DNA of 64,000 bases. Source: Ascaris suum. Lineage: Eukaryota > Nematoda > Chromadorea > Rhabditida > Ascarididae. Positions within the stretch are counted from its first letter, which is position 1. Each line of letters opens with the position of its first letter. The stretch is from assembly GCA_013433145.1 (NCBI GenBank), contig CM024175.1, positions 4,944,516 through 5,008,515 of the forward strand. Direction: 5' to 3'. A program made the translations under genes and the position numbers. This document shows, piece after piece, positions 44,274 through 55,506 of the stretch. The notes beneath the pieces were generated by a model, which was not told where the DNA came from, did no database searches, and worked only from the letters and a program-made list of their open reading frames with translations.

Positions 44274-45426
44274 TCGTGAACAAGCCCTAGAGGCATAGCA
44301 GAGTGGGTGCATCTTTCCATCTAATCCTTCTAGGGATAGGACTGCACCTATACCAATAGCAGAGGCGTCAGTATGGATAATAAAAGGTCGTTCCCCACTA
44401 ACTGCGGCGGGAATATTTGGCTGTGCTAAAATTGGAGCCTCAGTCAAACGTTTTCGTAGGATGAAGAACGACTTCTGACAAGAATCTGACCAGACAAATT
44501 TAGCACCGGTTTTGGTTAACTCCCGTAATGGAGCTGCCAATTGCGCAAAGTTCGGCACGAATTTACGGTAGCAGCCGATTACGCTCAAGAACGTACGGAT
44601 TTCTTTGGGATTTCGCGGAATAGAGCAATTTTTTAGCTTTTCAATCTTTGCCGGGTCAGTGGGGATTCCGGTAGCTGAAACAATATGTCCTAAGAACGAA
44701 GGCTGTCTTTGAAACAAGCGACACTTGGACGGTTTTAGCTTTAGTCGGAAACGCCTTAAGCGAACAAAGACATCTTCCAAAGCTTTATAATGCCCTTCCT
44801 CACTTTCAGTGGCGACCAAAATGTTGTCAATATATACCCAAACAGTTTTACCAATGAGATCTCCCGAGACTTTCTCCATTAAACGTTCGAAACAAGCAGG
44901 ACTCATCCAAATGGGAGTACTTCATATTGATAATGTCCACTGAGTGTAGCAAACGCTGTTTTTGGTTTTGCTCCTTCGCTAAGTTTTACTTGATGAAACC
45001 CTTGCATACAATCCAGCGTGCTGAAGATTTTTTTCCACATGAACTTTGCAAAGTTGCGTCCATATTTGGCAAAGAATAGCTGTCCTTTATGGTGATCTGA
45101 TTCAAGCGTCTATAATCTACACAAAGTCTCAGCGAGCCATCTTTTTTGCGTACGATGACTAATGGGCTGGACCAAGGACTATTGCTTTCCGTTATAATTC
45201 CTTGTGCTAGCATTTGATCGAGCTTTTCGCGCACTGCTTCGCGCAATGCTAGGGGTACGGGACGCTGCGATTGTTTGATAGGTGCTGCGGCTCCTGTATC
45301 AATATCGTGCTCAGCGCCTATTACTACTGTAAGCTCGGATTCGGACAGAACAAAAACGTCGTTATATCGTAAAATCAATTCTCCTAGGTTTGATTTTTCG
45401 CTTATATTACAATCGAGCGCTTGCAA
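44262..45426 (-). pseudogene. Reverse transcriptase and RNase H start, broken
   Basis: N-terminal piece 44986-45426 holds LREAVREKLDQMLAQGII, then SPWSSPLVIVRKKDGSLR and CVDYRRLN. A frame change near 45040-45020 separates it from GFHQVKL and LPFGMSPA. The second ORF 44262-44906 carries VYIDNILVAT (normally YIDD), FLGHIVS, FLSVIGCYRKFVPNFA and the RNase H start HTDASAIGIGAVL. A stop follows RAES before YHITDLEA. The D to N change at the second catalytic Asp would by itself abolish polymerase activity. Confidence 0.88.
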
Positions 45427-45569
45427 AACTTGCGCTCGTTCTGATTGTATCGTACGCTGATTCTCTTATATAGAATCTGAGTTAGCTGGAATAGCTAATT
45501 CCTGATTTTGTTGTCCTGCACGTACTTCGTAAACTTCTACTAGTGTACCAAGAGGTTCTCCTCTTGTGA

Positions 45570-46169
45570 TCAATTGGGTTCATCAGAATAACCGGTTACG
45601 AGGACAGAACTACTACGTCCCTTTTGCATCTGGATAAGCCCACTTGTGACTCCATGTTTATATGTCGCGAAAAGAAAATGCTTATTTACGACTTTTCTGA
45701 CAGCTGTGGTGATAGGAAGAACCCAGTGATGGGTTCGTGGAGGAATAACCACGCGTGTCGCACTAGTCACTGAGTTTTCGCTGCTAGCTTCTTTTGGTCT
45801 TGTTTTTATTATTTGCTTCTGGATGTCGTCCAGACGAATTGAAGATTGCTCTAGCAGATTAGTACCGAAAAGTACTTGGACCTCAATTTTGTCCTGAATA
45901 AAGAAGTGGACCTGATAAGCAGTATTTTTCAGTTTTATAGGGAGTCTGATGGCTCCTAGGAACTCCATAATGTTGCCTGAAGCATCCTTCACTTTCAAAT
46001 CAAGTCCATTTTTAGGAAGCATCCTATGTGTCACAAACTGCTGTCCGTTTACTTCAGTTAATTTTTCCAGTACTCCTCTGGAAATAATGGATATCATGGA
46101 TCCTGAATCTGGTAGTGCATCCAAGCGCAATTTGCCACAACTCACAGACAGAAAGGGTATTTGGCCCAC
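45570..46169 (-). CDS. Retropepsin-like protease region
   Basis: 199-codon open frame with LDALPDSGSMISIIS near residues 15-30, the DSG form of the retroviral aspartic protease active site, then a long C-terminal portion linking to RT. It lies between gag zinc knuckle and RT as in Ty3/Gypsy pol. A functional enzyme would work as a dimer on Gag-Pol. It is the least damaged part of pol. Confidence 0.75.
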   Translation of the reverse strand: MGQIPFLSVSCGKLRLDALPDSGSMISIISRGVLEKLTEVNGQQFVTHRMLPKNGLDLKVKDASGNIMEFLGAIRLPIKLKNTAYQVHFFIQDKIEVQVLFGTNLLEQSSIRLDDIQKQIIKTRPKEASSENSVTSATRVVIPPRTHHWVLPITTAVRKVVNKHFLFATYKHGVTSGLIQMQKGRSSSVLVTGYSDEPN

Positions 46170-46299
46170 GAGATGCTTTCAACAGCGTTTTTCACTTGGG
46201 ACTTTTTGCCAAACTTGGCGGCTTTTGACTTCGTGGTCACTTGACTATTTGTGGTTTCTTTCGGCGTATAAACTATCAAAGATTGAGAATGCGCTATAG

Positions 46300-48344
46300 G
46301 TGTAGTAGTTTAGGGCATGCGCGAGCCATGTGACCTATTTGGCCACATTTGAAACATGCTCCTGCAGCGGATGATGTACTGCCTGGAGCGGGCTCTTGAG
46401 GAGTCGGGTTTTGTGGCAAGCTATTCGCTTTAGATGGCATTTTGTTTCTGTTTCTATCATAACCATAACCCTGATTTATAACGGATCGATTTCCACCAGA
46501 GCCAATTTTTCGAACGCTGCTCGCTTTCTGATATTGTGGTCTTTGACCACCTTCGGTCCAATTAATGTGCTGTTGTTGGCCAATGTTTTGTCGAGTATAA
46601 CTACTTTGGGTCGGCTGGCTGTTCTTATTTATGATACCAGGCAGTAATGATCAAAAGATCTGACTGTATCGTTGCAGATCACTTTTCTGCGCTCTGTTTA
46701 ACGCGCCTTGCACTCGTTCATAGCTAAGTGCTTTTTCTTTTGCAATCGCATACATTTTACCAGGAGCGGCTTGTTCTACTGCGCTGATGATTTGCATCTG
46801 CAAGGATGGATAGCTGCGAAGCGCATTGCTTAAAAGCCTCGTCTTTACGTCGTCAACCCATTGTCGGTTATCACCATAGGTCACAGATGGATAGGCTTGT
46901 TCAAACTTAGACTCGAAATATGCTAAGAAATCGTGCGTTTTCTCATTTTTGCGAATTGCCATCATTTCCATTTCGCTCTGCAGGCGCAGTCGTGTTGCTT
47001 TGCTGCCATCTATGATGGCCATTTTGAATGCCTGTTCTACAGCATCAAAGGAACCATTCTCCCGTATGTCTTCTGGGAGACCTAGAAAGGTATTTCTGGC
47101 TGTTCCTCTTAAGTACGCTTCGAGAAGGCGCACTTTTTCCCTATTGTCTTGGTCAGCATAAAGCCATTTGAATTCTCTGATAAAATCTGTGTAACTACGG
47201 GAATTGTCGCTGCCTTTGCCGAAAATACCTGAAGCGGAGGAAGCTGATTATGCATGCGAATGGCTATTGTACTAGCATGCAGCAGATATCAGCCATGTCT
47301 CGTTTAGTTTTATTTTCTATAGAAATGGGCTTACGGTGTAGTGGTGAAGTGATCGGCGAATGTTCCAGAAGAGCTGTCTCTTCTTCCACGGGCCGTCTGC
47401 ATTCCTTTCCAATGCCCTGCTCGTTCTGAAAATATGTCTCTTGCACATTTGATGATTTAGTAGGTGATGATCTGGATATCCGAATAGGAGCTTTTCTAGG
47501 TATGGTAGTGCGGCGAGAGTAGTTATCTGGTATGAGTCGATCCTCTTCTTGATCGACTTCCCGCACTGCATGGCTGTCTTGATCGTGTGTACCCTCTGTC
47601 GTTGAGAAGAGGGATGGAGAACACTATTTAGCCTGAGCTAGCTGACCTTCTAGCTGTTGTATTCGTTTTCGTAGGCTTTCTCCTTCGGCTTGCATCAGTA
47701 TTACTGTCTGCTGCAATTCTGCGTTCTTCTCAAGAAGATAATTATTCTTTTTGCGCAGAATTGAACATTCCTGCCCTAGATCGAGGATGGATGTGCATCC
47801 CATAAGATGCATTAATGTTTTTGCATCTTGTTGCTGCTGTAAGCCGTGAGAGTCTATGTGGGACAGCTTATCCTCATGTTCCTCAAGACTTGAAGCATTT
47901 AATTTGCTGCAAAGTCCTACGTAACCTCACGACTGCTTCCACCTCCGGTATGTGACTGACATCTAAATTTTCGGAAGTTTTTACGTATGAAAGAAAAAAA
48001 TTTTGTTCTTCGGCGAGCTGTTTTTGTGCCCCTAACATGATTGCCCGGGCTTGTGCTACTGCTCTCTCTACATTGCTTATCCAACTTTCAACAGAGGTGT
48101 GGCGACAAGCAAATTCTGAATTGCTGGCTTTCCTGCTCGCCTTAAGCTGGGCTGAAAGACCAGAGCCTGGTTCTGTACTGATTTCGGCCAACTTTTTTTC
48201 TACTGCAGAAACTGCTGCATAATTTAAAGCAGTTACCTGTTCTTCAACTTCTTGTGGTCGGTCATCGGGTTCCATGTCGACGGATTCATCCAACGTAGAC
48301 ACCATGTTGCGCTCTACCATAGAAGAGCAGTTAGTGCACGCCAC
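46300..48344 (-). pseudogene. gag region with coiled coil, capsid-like part and CCHC knuckle
   Basis: In sense order: MACTNCSSMVERN (start 48344) with a VEEQVTALNYAAVSAVEKK portion; a coiled coil at 47812-47624 (LEKNAELQQTVILMQAEG); a linker 47571-47264; a capsid-like part 47133-46651 (AYLRGTARNTFLGLPE, EKTHDFLAYFESKFEQAYP); and a CCHC zinc knuckle CFKCGQIGHMARAC at 46315-46356. Stops or shifts separate the pieces. Some could be sequencing or assembly errors, but with the pol defects decay is likelier. Confidence 0.8.
46315..46356 (-). other. CCHC zinc knuckle in gag
   Basis: Encodes C-X2-C-X4-H-X4-C exactly (CFKCGQIGHMARAC), the nucleocapsid RNA-binding motif. Confidence 0.88.
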
Positions 48345-48413
48345 GCCAATTGTGGGATATTGTACACAACCGATGAAACACTGCTCTACAGAACAACCAG
48401 TTCAAAAAACGCA

Positions 48414-48621
48414 GCGAGTATATAACTCGCAGTGAGTCGAGAACTCACTCTGATGGCACACCGCGACAGTGAATTTAGCGGGTATAGCCCCGCAGTGAGC
48501 TGGGAGCTCACTTTAGTGGCACGCAGCAACAATCAAATCAGCGGGTATGGACCCGCAGTGAGCTCGAAGCTCACTTTAGTGGTACTGGACCACCTAAGTA
48601 TCAGCGAGTCCTCGACTCGCT
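48414..48621 (-). promoter_or_regulatory. Array of eight hairpins in the element's 5' leader
   Basis: Between the 5' LTR and the gag start lie perfect inverted repeats at 48414-48430, 48431-48449, 48478-48493, 48494-48512, 48541-48556, 48557-48575, 48579-48593 and 48603-48621. Two 63-bp units repeat (48431, 48494, 48557). The even members (AGTGAGT/ACTCACT, AGTGAGCT/AGCTCACT twice, AGCGAGTC/GACTCGCT) differ in sequence but keep pairing. A packaging, dimerisation or translation role is a possibility, not shown. Confidence 0.8.
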
Positions 48622-48635
48622 GTTCAGCACCTGAT

Positions 48636-48974
48636 GGGGTTCTTTCGAGGCTTTTCAGATGCGAAGCCGGCACAAGCAACAAAGAAAAGATTTTTATTTC
48701 AACCGAAAAGTACAACAGACGTCCACTGGAGAGATCTCGAAACGATCCTTCTCTCCCCTCCCGGGACACACCCCTGCAAACAGACCGCAAAATAATGCCT
48801 GACAACAGCAACACCTCCTCTTTTATACACCTCAGTTCTGCCTCAAAGAATTTATAGGGAGTTTGTTCAATTGCTGAGGTCATTAAAGCACTGGTATACG
48901 GTTTGATCCGTCACGCGGTCACCTTTTCCCCCCTGCTCTGTGGGAAGTCAGTTGATCTGTATTTGCAGATCTCC
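48636..48974 (-). repeat. 5' LTR
   Basis: In sense orientation a TATAAAAG box lies about 147 nt into the LTR (plus-strand TTTTATA at 48821-48827), and an AATAAA signal at about 276 nt (plus-strand TTTATT at 48693-48698), giving a usual U3-R-U5 plan. It differs from the other LTR at about 15 positions. Confidence 0.93.
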
Positions 48975-49336
48975 ATTATAATAAACTTGAAAATGCTTGC
49001 ACATTCTAAGGTGAAAACACGCACGAAACAAGTCGACATACTTAACAACCAGGAAAACTGCGTAGGAACCTTTATGCTAGAGATATTTCAAAGCACCATT
49101 AACAGATGCAGCTTCGGCTACCTTCGAATCCAAGCCACCCCTAATGAGAGGCATTCATAAGTATTAATGCGCACAAATATCGCATCGTCATAACGTGGTT
49201 TTCCAAAAAAGGGATATGGCTTTCGTGATGATCCTCTAAAAGCCAACAGCGTACATCGTTATCTTCTCCGATGGAATGTTTTCCATGTGCTGTTGTTTTC
49301 TACGCTGCTGTGTCCTCTCAGTTGCATAATTCACAG

Positions 49337-49547
49337 GATAAATGCTACACGTCGACTTTCGTCAGTCGCTGGCACAAATTTACTGCGAATCACCGACATC
49401 GCTGACATGATGCATAAACTATCACGAATAAGCGGTCCAAGATATAAAGTTAAGCAACGCTCAGAAATCTATCTAGCATCCGGCGCACTTTGCGACCACT
49501 TTGCTAACAATCTTCTAATAGATTCAGTGCAATGGATGAGTTCATAA
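49337..49547 (+). CDS. Possible zinc-carboxypeptidase (M14)-like terminal exon
   Basis: Acceptor ATTCACAG, then INATRRLSSVAGTNLL, ITDIADMMHKLSRISGPRY and EIYLASGALCDHFANN, ending TAA 49545-49547. The pattern A-x2-M, SG-x-x-Y and Y-x-ASG-x3-D resembles the C-terminal part of M14 carboxypeptidases (YPASGG-DDWA). Several usual residues differ (P to L, W to F), and no other exon of such an enzyme was seen, so it may be a relic or a coincidence. Confidence 0.3.
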
Positions 49548-52500
49548 ACTTTAAAAACGCCGTTTTTGACACGCTGAACTGAGGGGGACGGACCGAACGA
49601 AATAGATCAGGCCAGACCGAAGTCTCATCACATATCCTTAAACTTAAGATTCTACCAAGCGTTTTTAAAATAGCCCGCAAGGACGCTGTGCAAAATAAGA
49701 TGGCTTCGAGAATGCACTGTCTTGGAAATCTATTCCGCTGCTTAAACAGCTGCACAATTGTTCAAGGAAGTCGGCACCTGTCATATACTAGCTTATGTCA
49801 CCTTAAAAACTCATAAACGACATTCTTCGTTTTTGGCTACCTTCAAACGCACTACATTTGCAATAACAATTTTACTCGTTAACTCCCTTTAAAGATCGGT
49901 TCCGAAACTCGACAGGTGTTAGGTAAAAGTCATTAAAAAATCTGAGCAGAAATATGTTCTTCTTATATGGGCGGCCCTTGATTCTTTGCAGCTTCCCATT
50001 CACTTCTTTGCAGCCTTTTGCCTCGAAGCTTTAACACCTTTCCATGATGCGTCTTCCTCACTATTCACTCAATAAACTTATAGAGTAGCATTAACATTTC
50101 GCTAGGTGCTCTAGACAAAATGTTGTTTCAGAGTGCTCGCTAAACGCGTAATGCTCCAAATGGACAGTGACATCTTATATTCGTTTCCCGTGCACCACCT
50201 TCAATTTGTGTTGATCAGATTCTTTAATGAACGTGAATGTTACCTGACAATATTGCAGTGCGTTGGGCTAGTCGTCACAGCCAATATATTAGTTGCGCAG
50301 AGTGAGTGTGATACTTGCGCTTTTGCTCCTGTGCACATTCTTATGAGTTTCACTTTGAAAACCATTCTGCAACTGGTCAGATCCTTTGTGTTCATTTGGA
50401 TCTTAGCAATTGTTCGTGCATCTTTGACTGCATTCCCACGCATCACGAACCAAAGTCAGTTGTTCATAAGTAACGAAAAAGACATATTAAGATAAAACTA
50501 CTGTGGTAGCTGAGCTAAAAGTAGCCAAGAATAGTGAGCAAAGCTTCTATTTAGTCAATAGCGATAGCAAACGGAAGCTTATAAAGCATGAGAGATGCCT
50601 GTCTTCTCGCATAATGGCGCAGCGGTCTAAGGTGCGTAGCACGTTCCGGAACGCAAAGAAATTTGTCCTACTGTAACGTGATGCTCACTGGTTATGCCGA
50701 GATTCTCCTGTTCGGAATTCAAAGATGTGGAGTGAGTCAAGCCTAACTCAGTTTAGCCAGGTCCATGCTCTTAGAATGCCTACAATCAACCTAAATGAAT
50801 TTTGCCCTCAAAATTTGGTATTAAAAATTCGCAAGCTGTGCTCAACGCAGGGCATAAATCATCATTTACGACCATTCTGACGTATCAGAGCAGAACACTG
50901 CAGCAGGCAATAACCAAATAAAAGATATTGAGTAAAACCTTCCAAATATTTGAAAACACTATCGCCCTGACTGAATGAGTCATTTCATTGTTTGATTTCA
51001 TTGACTGAATCATTTCATTGTTTGATAGTGTGTCGCGAATAACGAATATCTTAAGCTTTGGCTTATGATGTGTTTGGGTTTCAATAATTTCTATGGTTGA
51101 ATATTGTTTTCATAAGTTCGTTTTGCCAGCCGTCTTACAATCTCTGAGCTTTATGAGCACGCATTCTTTTCTCTCTTGCGCGATAAATTCAGCAAGAGTA
51201 GATCAGCGCCTTTGGACTCGACTAGACAACACCCATTTCCGCATACGTTCCTCATATATTATGCATGTATTTCTCATACATACATGGAGCAACAATTTCT
51301 CGTATATTATGAGTAGAATTTTCCACCGCAACAAAAATTTAAAAAAGCGGAGTTTATTACTGTTTTATGCATATGTAACCATAAATGGAGTTACCTCGGA
51401 ATCAAACAAATGCTCCAACAAACCCTGTAGATCGCAATATCACAGAGGTTGGATTTTCGAATAAAAACGAAGATTCTTTCGACGGCTTCTGACCAACTTT
51501 ATACGTCTTATATTTTGTGAACAGTGATAAATAAGTCAGGCAAAATAAGCTAGCTGCCACTCAGATGAAGTTAGAAATTCAGATTCCATAGTCTCGTCCT
51601 GAAAGAAAGAAACAATCGTTCTTATTAACTTAAAATGCAAGAGAAAAGAGGTCGGCTTCTTGTTCTCAAACGTTCCCATATCAAAGAGTTGATTGGAATC
51701 AAATGCTGGAGTCGCATGAACCGATTATCAGCTACAACTGTAAAAATTAGCTTCGTAGTCGCCATCCCATAGCTTTATGAACCAAGTCTCAGTTTTCTGT
51801 TCATTGGCGATAGTTATTACGGCGGGATCAAGCAGCATACGTTTTGCAGCTACAAACCGAACGTCAACCTTTCTTTCTTTCTTAACGATTTGTCTCCAGA
51901 ATTTGGCATTGTGAGCGCTGAGCAACTAGTGCTTCAGCCTTCTGCAGTTGAAATGGTGGAGTAGCTAGAATTTAGACCATACCACCATCGCCAACAATTC
52001 TTTGGTGGTCATCGAATGATGCTTTGCTAAACTTAGCAATTTTTGCTCTTGTTTAACTCTTGCTCCCTCAGTGAGCTTCAGTGGACGTCAACCTTTCTTA
52101 ATGATAATTATAAAGTATGAATACATTTACGTCTTTGAAAAGCTTCAATTTTTTATTCGAGTAATAGAGCTTGGTAATTCACTTTGGCCAAAGCCTATTG
52201 AAGAGAAACTCGAAAAGAGAAGAGGAAAATGGTACCATCACCATGACTCACTGATGGAATGATTCAGAGGATACTGCTAGTTTCATGGGTATTTGGTGTG
52301 GTCTTGGAAAGTCGAAGATTTGCGAGTGTCCTCATAATATTAAATGAGATCAAATGGTAATGCAGAGACTGCATGCCGAAAGGCTTGAAGGACGAAATTC
52401 TGTTTTGGCAGTATCTCGACAGTTTGAAAGTCGCAGTAGCTTTTTAAGGAGCAATATCAGTGGTCCACAAGGCGCAATTAAACACTCTTTTATTAAAAAC

Positions 52501-52610
52501 CATTCAAATTCTAGTTGAACTACTGATTCTGTGCGGCATGCAAGTGAGTGAGCATTTCGTAGACGATGCAACCTTTGTCGTGTGACTCTTTTGCTGTGGC
52601 AAAATATTCA
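49548..52610. other. No supported gene
   Basis: ORFs at 50133-50495 and 51093-51464 (plus) exceed 120 codons but show no domain, borders or partners. A plus-strand frame from about 49616 to 49818 (reading ILKLKILPSVFKIARKDAV) is coding-like but unrecognised. A weak tRNA-like piece lies at 50615-50720. Confidence 0.35.
50615..50720 (+). repeat. tRNA-derived-like fragment
   Basis: TGGCGCAGCGG at 50615-50625 is a good A box and is followed by TCTAAGGTGCG, as in leucine-type tRNA D arms. A B-box-like GTTCGGAATTC is at 50710-50720, but the spacing is too long for a normal tRNA. At most a decayed tRNA or SINE head. Confidence 0.22.
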
Positions 52611-52612
52611 AA

Positions 52613-52684
52613 TACCGTTCCTCTTCCTCTTCCTTCCTCTCCCTCTCCTTCACTTCCTCTAAATCCTCTTCCCTTTACTTCTAT
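52613..52684 (+). repeat. Pyrimidine (CTTCCT) tract
   Basis: About 70 bases almost wholly C and T. Another pyrimidine-rich stretch is at about 53330-53450. Confidence 0.75.
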
Positions 52685-53014
52685 TAAAAAGCCGTTGATT
52701 GGGGTCTATTTTGTGCACATCGTTAGCGCATTCTGCGGACAATAAAGCCTTGAAGGTGGCACAGACGGATAGGAATCTCTCACGAAGTTGATCTTCTGTA
52801 CATATAGATATTGCATGCAGAAAAAAAATAAAACAAACTGAAAGGAATTAAAAAAGGGAAAAGAAGAAGTCTTGGACGACTGTACTAATGAATGTGCTCG
52901 TTCTGAGCAGCAGGCATCTGTGCAATGGGTCATCTATATCATGCGAAATGCTCGCTTTTTGTGCATTTTTAGCAGAAACCGCTATGGCAGGGTAGGTTGG
53001 AGTCTTATAGAAAA

Positions 53015-53175
53015 GACGAGTTGTTTTATTTGAACTGAGGATGCGAGAGAGATCTCGAAGCGATCTTCTTGGGAGCAATTTTAATTTTGAGATACGATTT
53101 AAAGATAAGATTTCGTTTGGAGATACGCCGTTCCTATTTGCTGTTAATTGCCAACAGATGCTTTTATAGAACACC
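53015..53175 (-). repeat. Possible diverged solo LTR related to the 41-49 kb element
   Basis: In the same order as the LTRs it shows TTTTATTT (AATAAA in sense), GAGAGATCTCGAA-CGATC-TTCT, CCAACAG and TTTTATA (TATAAA in sense). Between these the sequence is not alignable by eye. It may be a relative of the same LTR family or partial convergence of promoter and signal elements. Confidence 0.35.
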
Positions 53176-53234
53176 GAAGTTGAAACAGTACGATTTAGCC
53201 TAATATCGTTGAAGGCCGCTGCAAATGCGCTCAC

Positions 53235-54990
53235 TGCTGATGAATTTTGCGCGCGGAAGGTTGTTGATTTTCATGTTTTATTTAATGAACTCAACTACCC
53301 CTCTTACATCAGGTGCCATTCGCTAGCACGAGTCACTTCACCCTCCGTCCCCCTCCTTTCCTTTCCCCTCCCTCCAATCACTCTTAAAATCTCTTCTCTT
53401 CGCATTCTTCTTAAACTGCAAGAGGACTATTCTTCTCTAATGCCTCATCTTTTCTAATGATCTCTTTCGAGTATAATAGATTGAAATTTATTTACTTTTG
53501 ATTGAGGAGTCACTGAACATGCCTTAATGTGCATCTGAAAAAGCTTTTGAGCAAATCCTATCAGCCCTGAAAATCCAGAAAGTTTTGATTTTCATGCCGA
53601 TATTTTCGCCTAAATTTGCCTCTCTCGCCCAAAAAAGAAGCCTCTACCTGAAGTTCTAAAGATCACATTTGTATCTGATTAGCATGATAACTGTTCCAAT
53701 CAGTTAACAGCAGAGAAGATTACGATGAGGATGGGAAGAGTGAACGCTTTCACTTCCGCTTTCAGCCAAAAGGTGTTTTTTGCTGAACCAGCTCAGTCCT
53801 TTTTTTTAAAATTATAGAAGCTCATTATTCGAATTTCAAAGAGCCACTAAAATTTTTTACTCATGTCATTTGTGCAGTGAAAAATATAAATAAATTAGCG
53901 CTTCTGTTTGTTTTTTTTCTGATGGAGTTGTCGTGTTTTTGAATCCCCAAAGATGAATTACGAAATTTGATGGTTCTAATATACAGAGCAGGTTGCAAAC
54001 CTCGTATAAAATATCTTCCTTTAGCTCATCAAAGTGAAAGTGACCGTAGGATTTAGCGATGTCGAAAAATATGCATGAAGATCATTTCACTGGTCGTCAT
54101 TTCATTTCACGCATCGTCACAGAAAACGGAATGTTTCATGGATGATTTCTATACGAGCGGTCACCTCTATTGACTTATGAAGGCGTCATTCGTGCATATT
54201 TCGTTTCTACTGGTAATTCATATGTCTCATTCGTTAAAAAGCGCATACTTTCATGCCGTACTTTCAAACATGCCTCTGCACTCGTTTTGGCCAAGAACAA
54301 GTTGTTACGTCTATAGCAGGTCGACAGCGATTGTTGATTTTTTTTTAATATTTGAAGGCTCGATGAGAATAAGATTTTAACCAGTTTCCTATTATTTCTA
54401 TTATTATGTCAGTTTTTTGAATTTCTTAATTTTTTAAGCAATTTGTTCTCATAAGTATTATTTGATGATCCGCTATAAATTGGCTTTCTTGTGATGTCGT
54501 TCGACAGAGCGTTCAATGAGCAGAAATTATCGATGATATGCTGCATGTATATAGAAGAGTATGTTGTGTGCGTGTTGGAGTTCGTATGTTTTTCGCATTA
54601 CCGCGTCTCGATTGCACTCTAATAAAGCGTCAAGATTCGCACTCGTAAACTCAGCTAGATCGGTTCCTCTCATACTATCTTTTAATCTATGAATGAGAAA
54701 TTGTGTCCTATGAGATTGAAATTCGCTGCTTACAGCTGTTCAAATCGGGACCATTTCCATATATGTTAGCTCAGTTGTATCGTCACACAGCAGCTTTTTC
54801 GGTGGGACGTTGGAAATGAGGGTTCCTTCGTCACCCGTCTCACTGTTAATTTTGTTTCAGTATGCTTTCTACCCCCCCCCCCCGTTTTTCTCTTCAGTAT
54901 TTTCAAATATGGCAACGACATTAGATTTGCTGCTCTCAAGCCTACTCTTCGTCTACATATGTCGACTTCATTAGTTGCGAATACGATAGA
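53235..54990. other. No supported gene
   Basis: AT-rich with pyrimidine tracts and a C-run near 54873. Only short ORFs. Confidence 0.4.
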
Positions 54991-55506
54991 TTAGGGATAT
55001 TCGAAAAGATCTCGGATTCCGGATATTAAATGCGCTTCAACGAAATTTGCGTACAGGCATAGGATACCAGCGGCAGCCACCTCTCGAACTTTTCCCTCAC
55101 TTGCTATTTGCATGATTGCGACACTCAGTAAATGAATGCAAAAACTGTGCTTATAGAAAATATCGTTCATTCTCTCGAACACGTTTGGAATAAGCACATA
55201 ATGCTCAATCAATATTAACACGGGTATCAGTCCAGGTTACTAACGCAACGCCGCACACATTAGTAATCACTAGAGAGAGGCGCAATCCATGTGCCTTATC
55301 TCAGCAACCTTTTCAAAATCAGCCGCTAAGATTTCTTTCATTTCTATTTTCATACTCTGCAATGTTTCCAACCAGGAAAAGCATTGCGATTCCTTCGAGG
55401 CATTTATGAAATAATATTCACTGACTGTACTGTATAATTGCTCGAAAAAGAACTTCATATAAAGATTTGCCAAAAGAGAGTTATGGATTGAGAAAAGGCA
55501 CTGCAC
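54991..55506 (-). CDS. Two adjacent minus-strand exons, unrecognised
   Basis: The upstream frame 55506-55270 includes SKESQCFSWLETLQSMKI and EMKEILAADFEKV, with a possible donor GTTGCT after FEK. The downstream frame 55221-54991 includes MNDIFYKHSFCIHLL and IASEGKVREVAAAGILCLY, ending FEYP at TAA 54991. Codon use looks like coding sequence and the frames are adjacent, so a shared gene is plausible. No family recognised. Confidence 0.32.

Larger units (their letters stand above)
41002..48974 (-). mobile_element. Ty3/Gypsy-type LTR retrotransposon, full length but dead
   Basis: Minus-strand element of about 8.0 kb with LTRs at both ends. Order on its sense strand: 5' LTR (48974-48636), hairpin leader, gag, protease, RT, RNase H, integrase, extra ORF, 3' LTR (41341-41002). 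The order PR-RT-RH-IN and the GPY/F end place it in Ty3/Gypsy (Metaviridae). All major frames are broken or carry catalytic changes. LTRs differ at about 15 of 340 positions. No target-site duplication was found, and no TGG-type primer site next to the 5' LTR. A purine-rich tract (AGAGCGGAGAGGGG in sense) precedes the 3' LTR. Confidence 0.93.

Noticed and set aside
41002..48974. BEL/Pao or envelope-bearing errantivirus assignment for the LTR element.
   Set aside because: Domain order and GPY/F fit Ty3/Gypsy, and the 3' ORF has no signal peptide, fusion peptide or membrane anchor.
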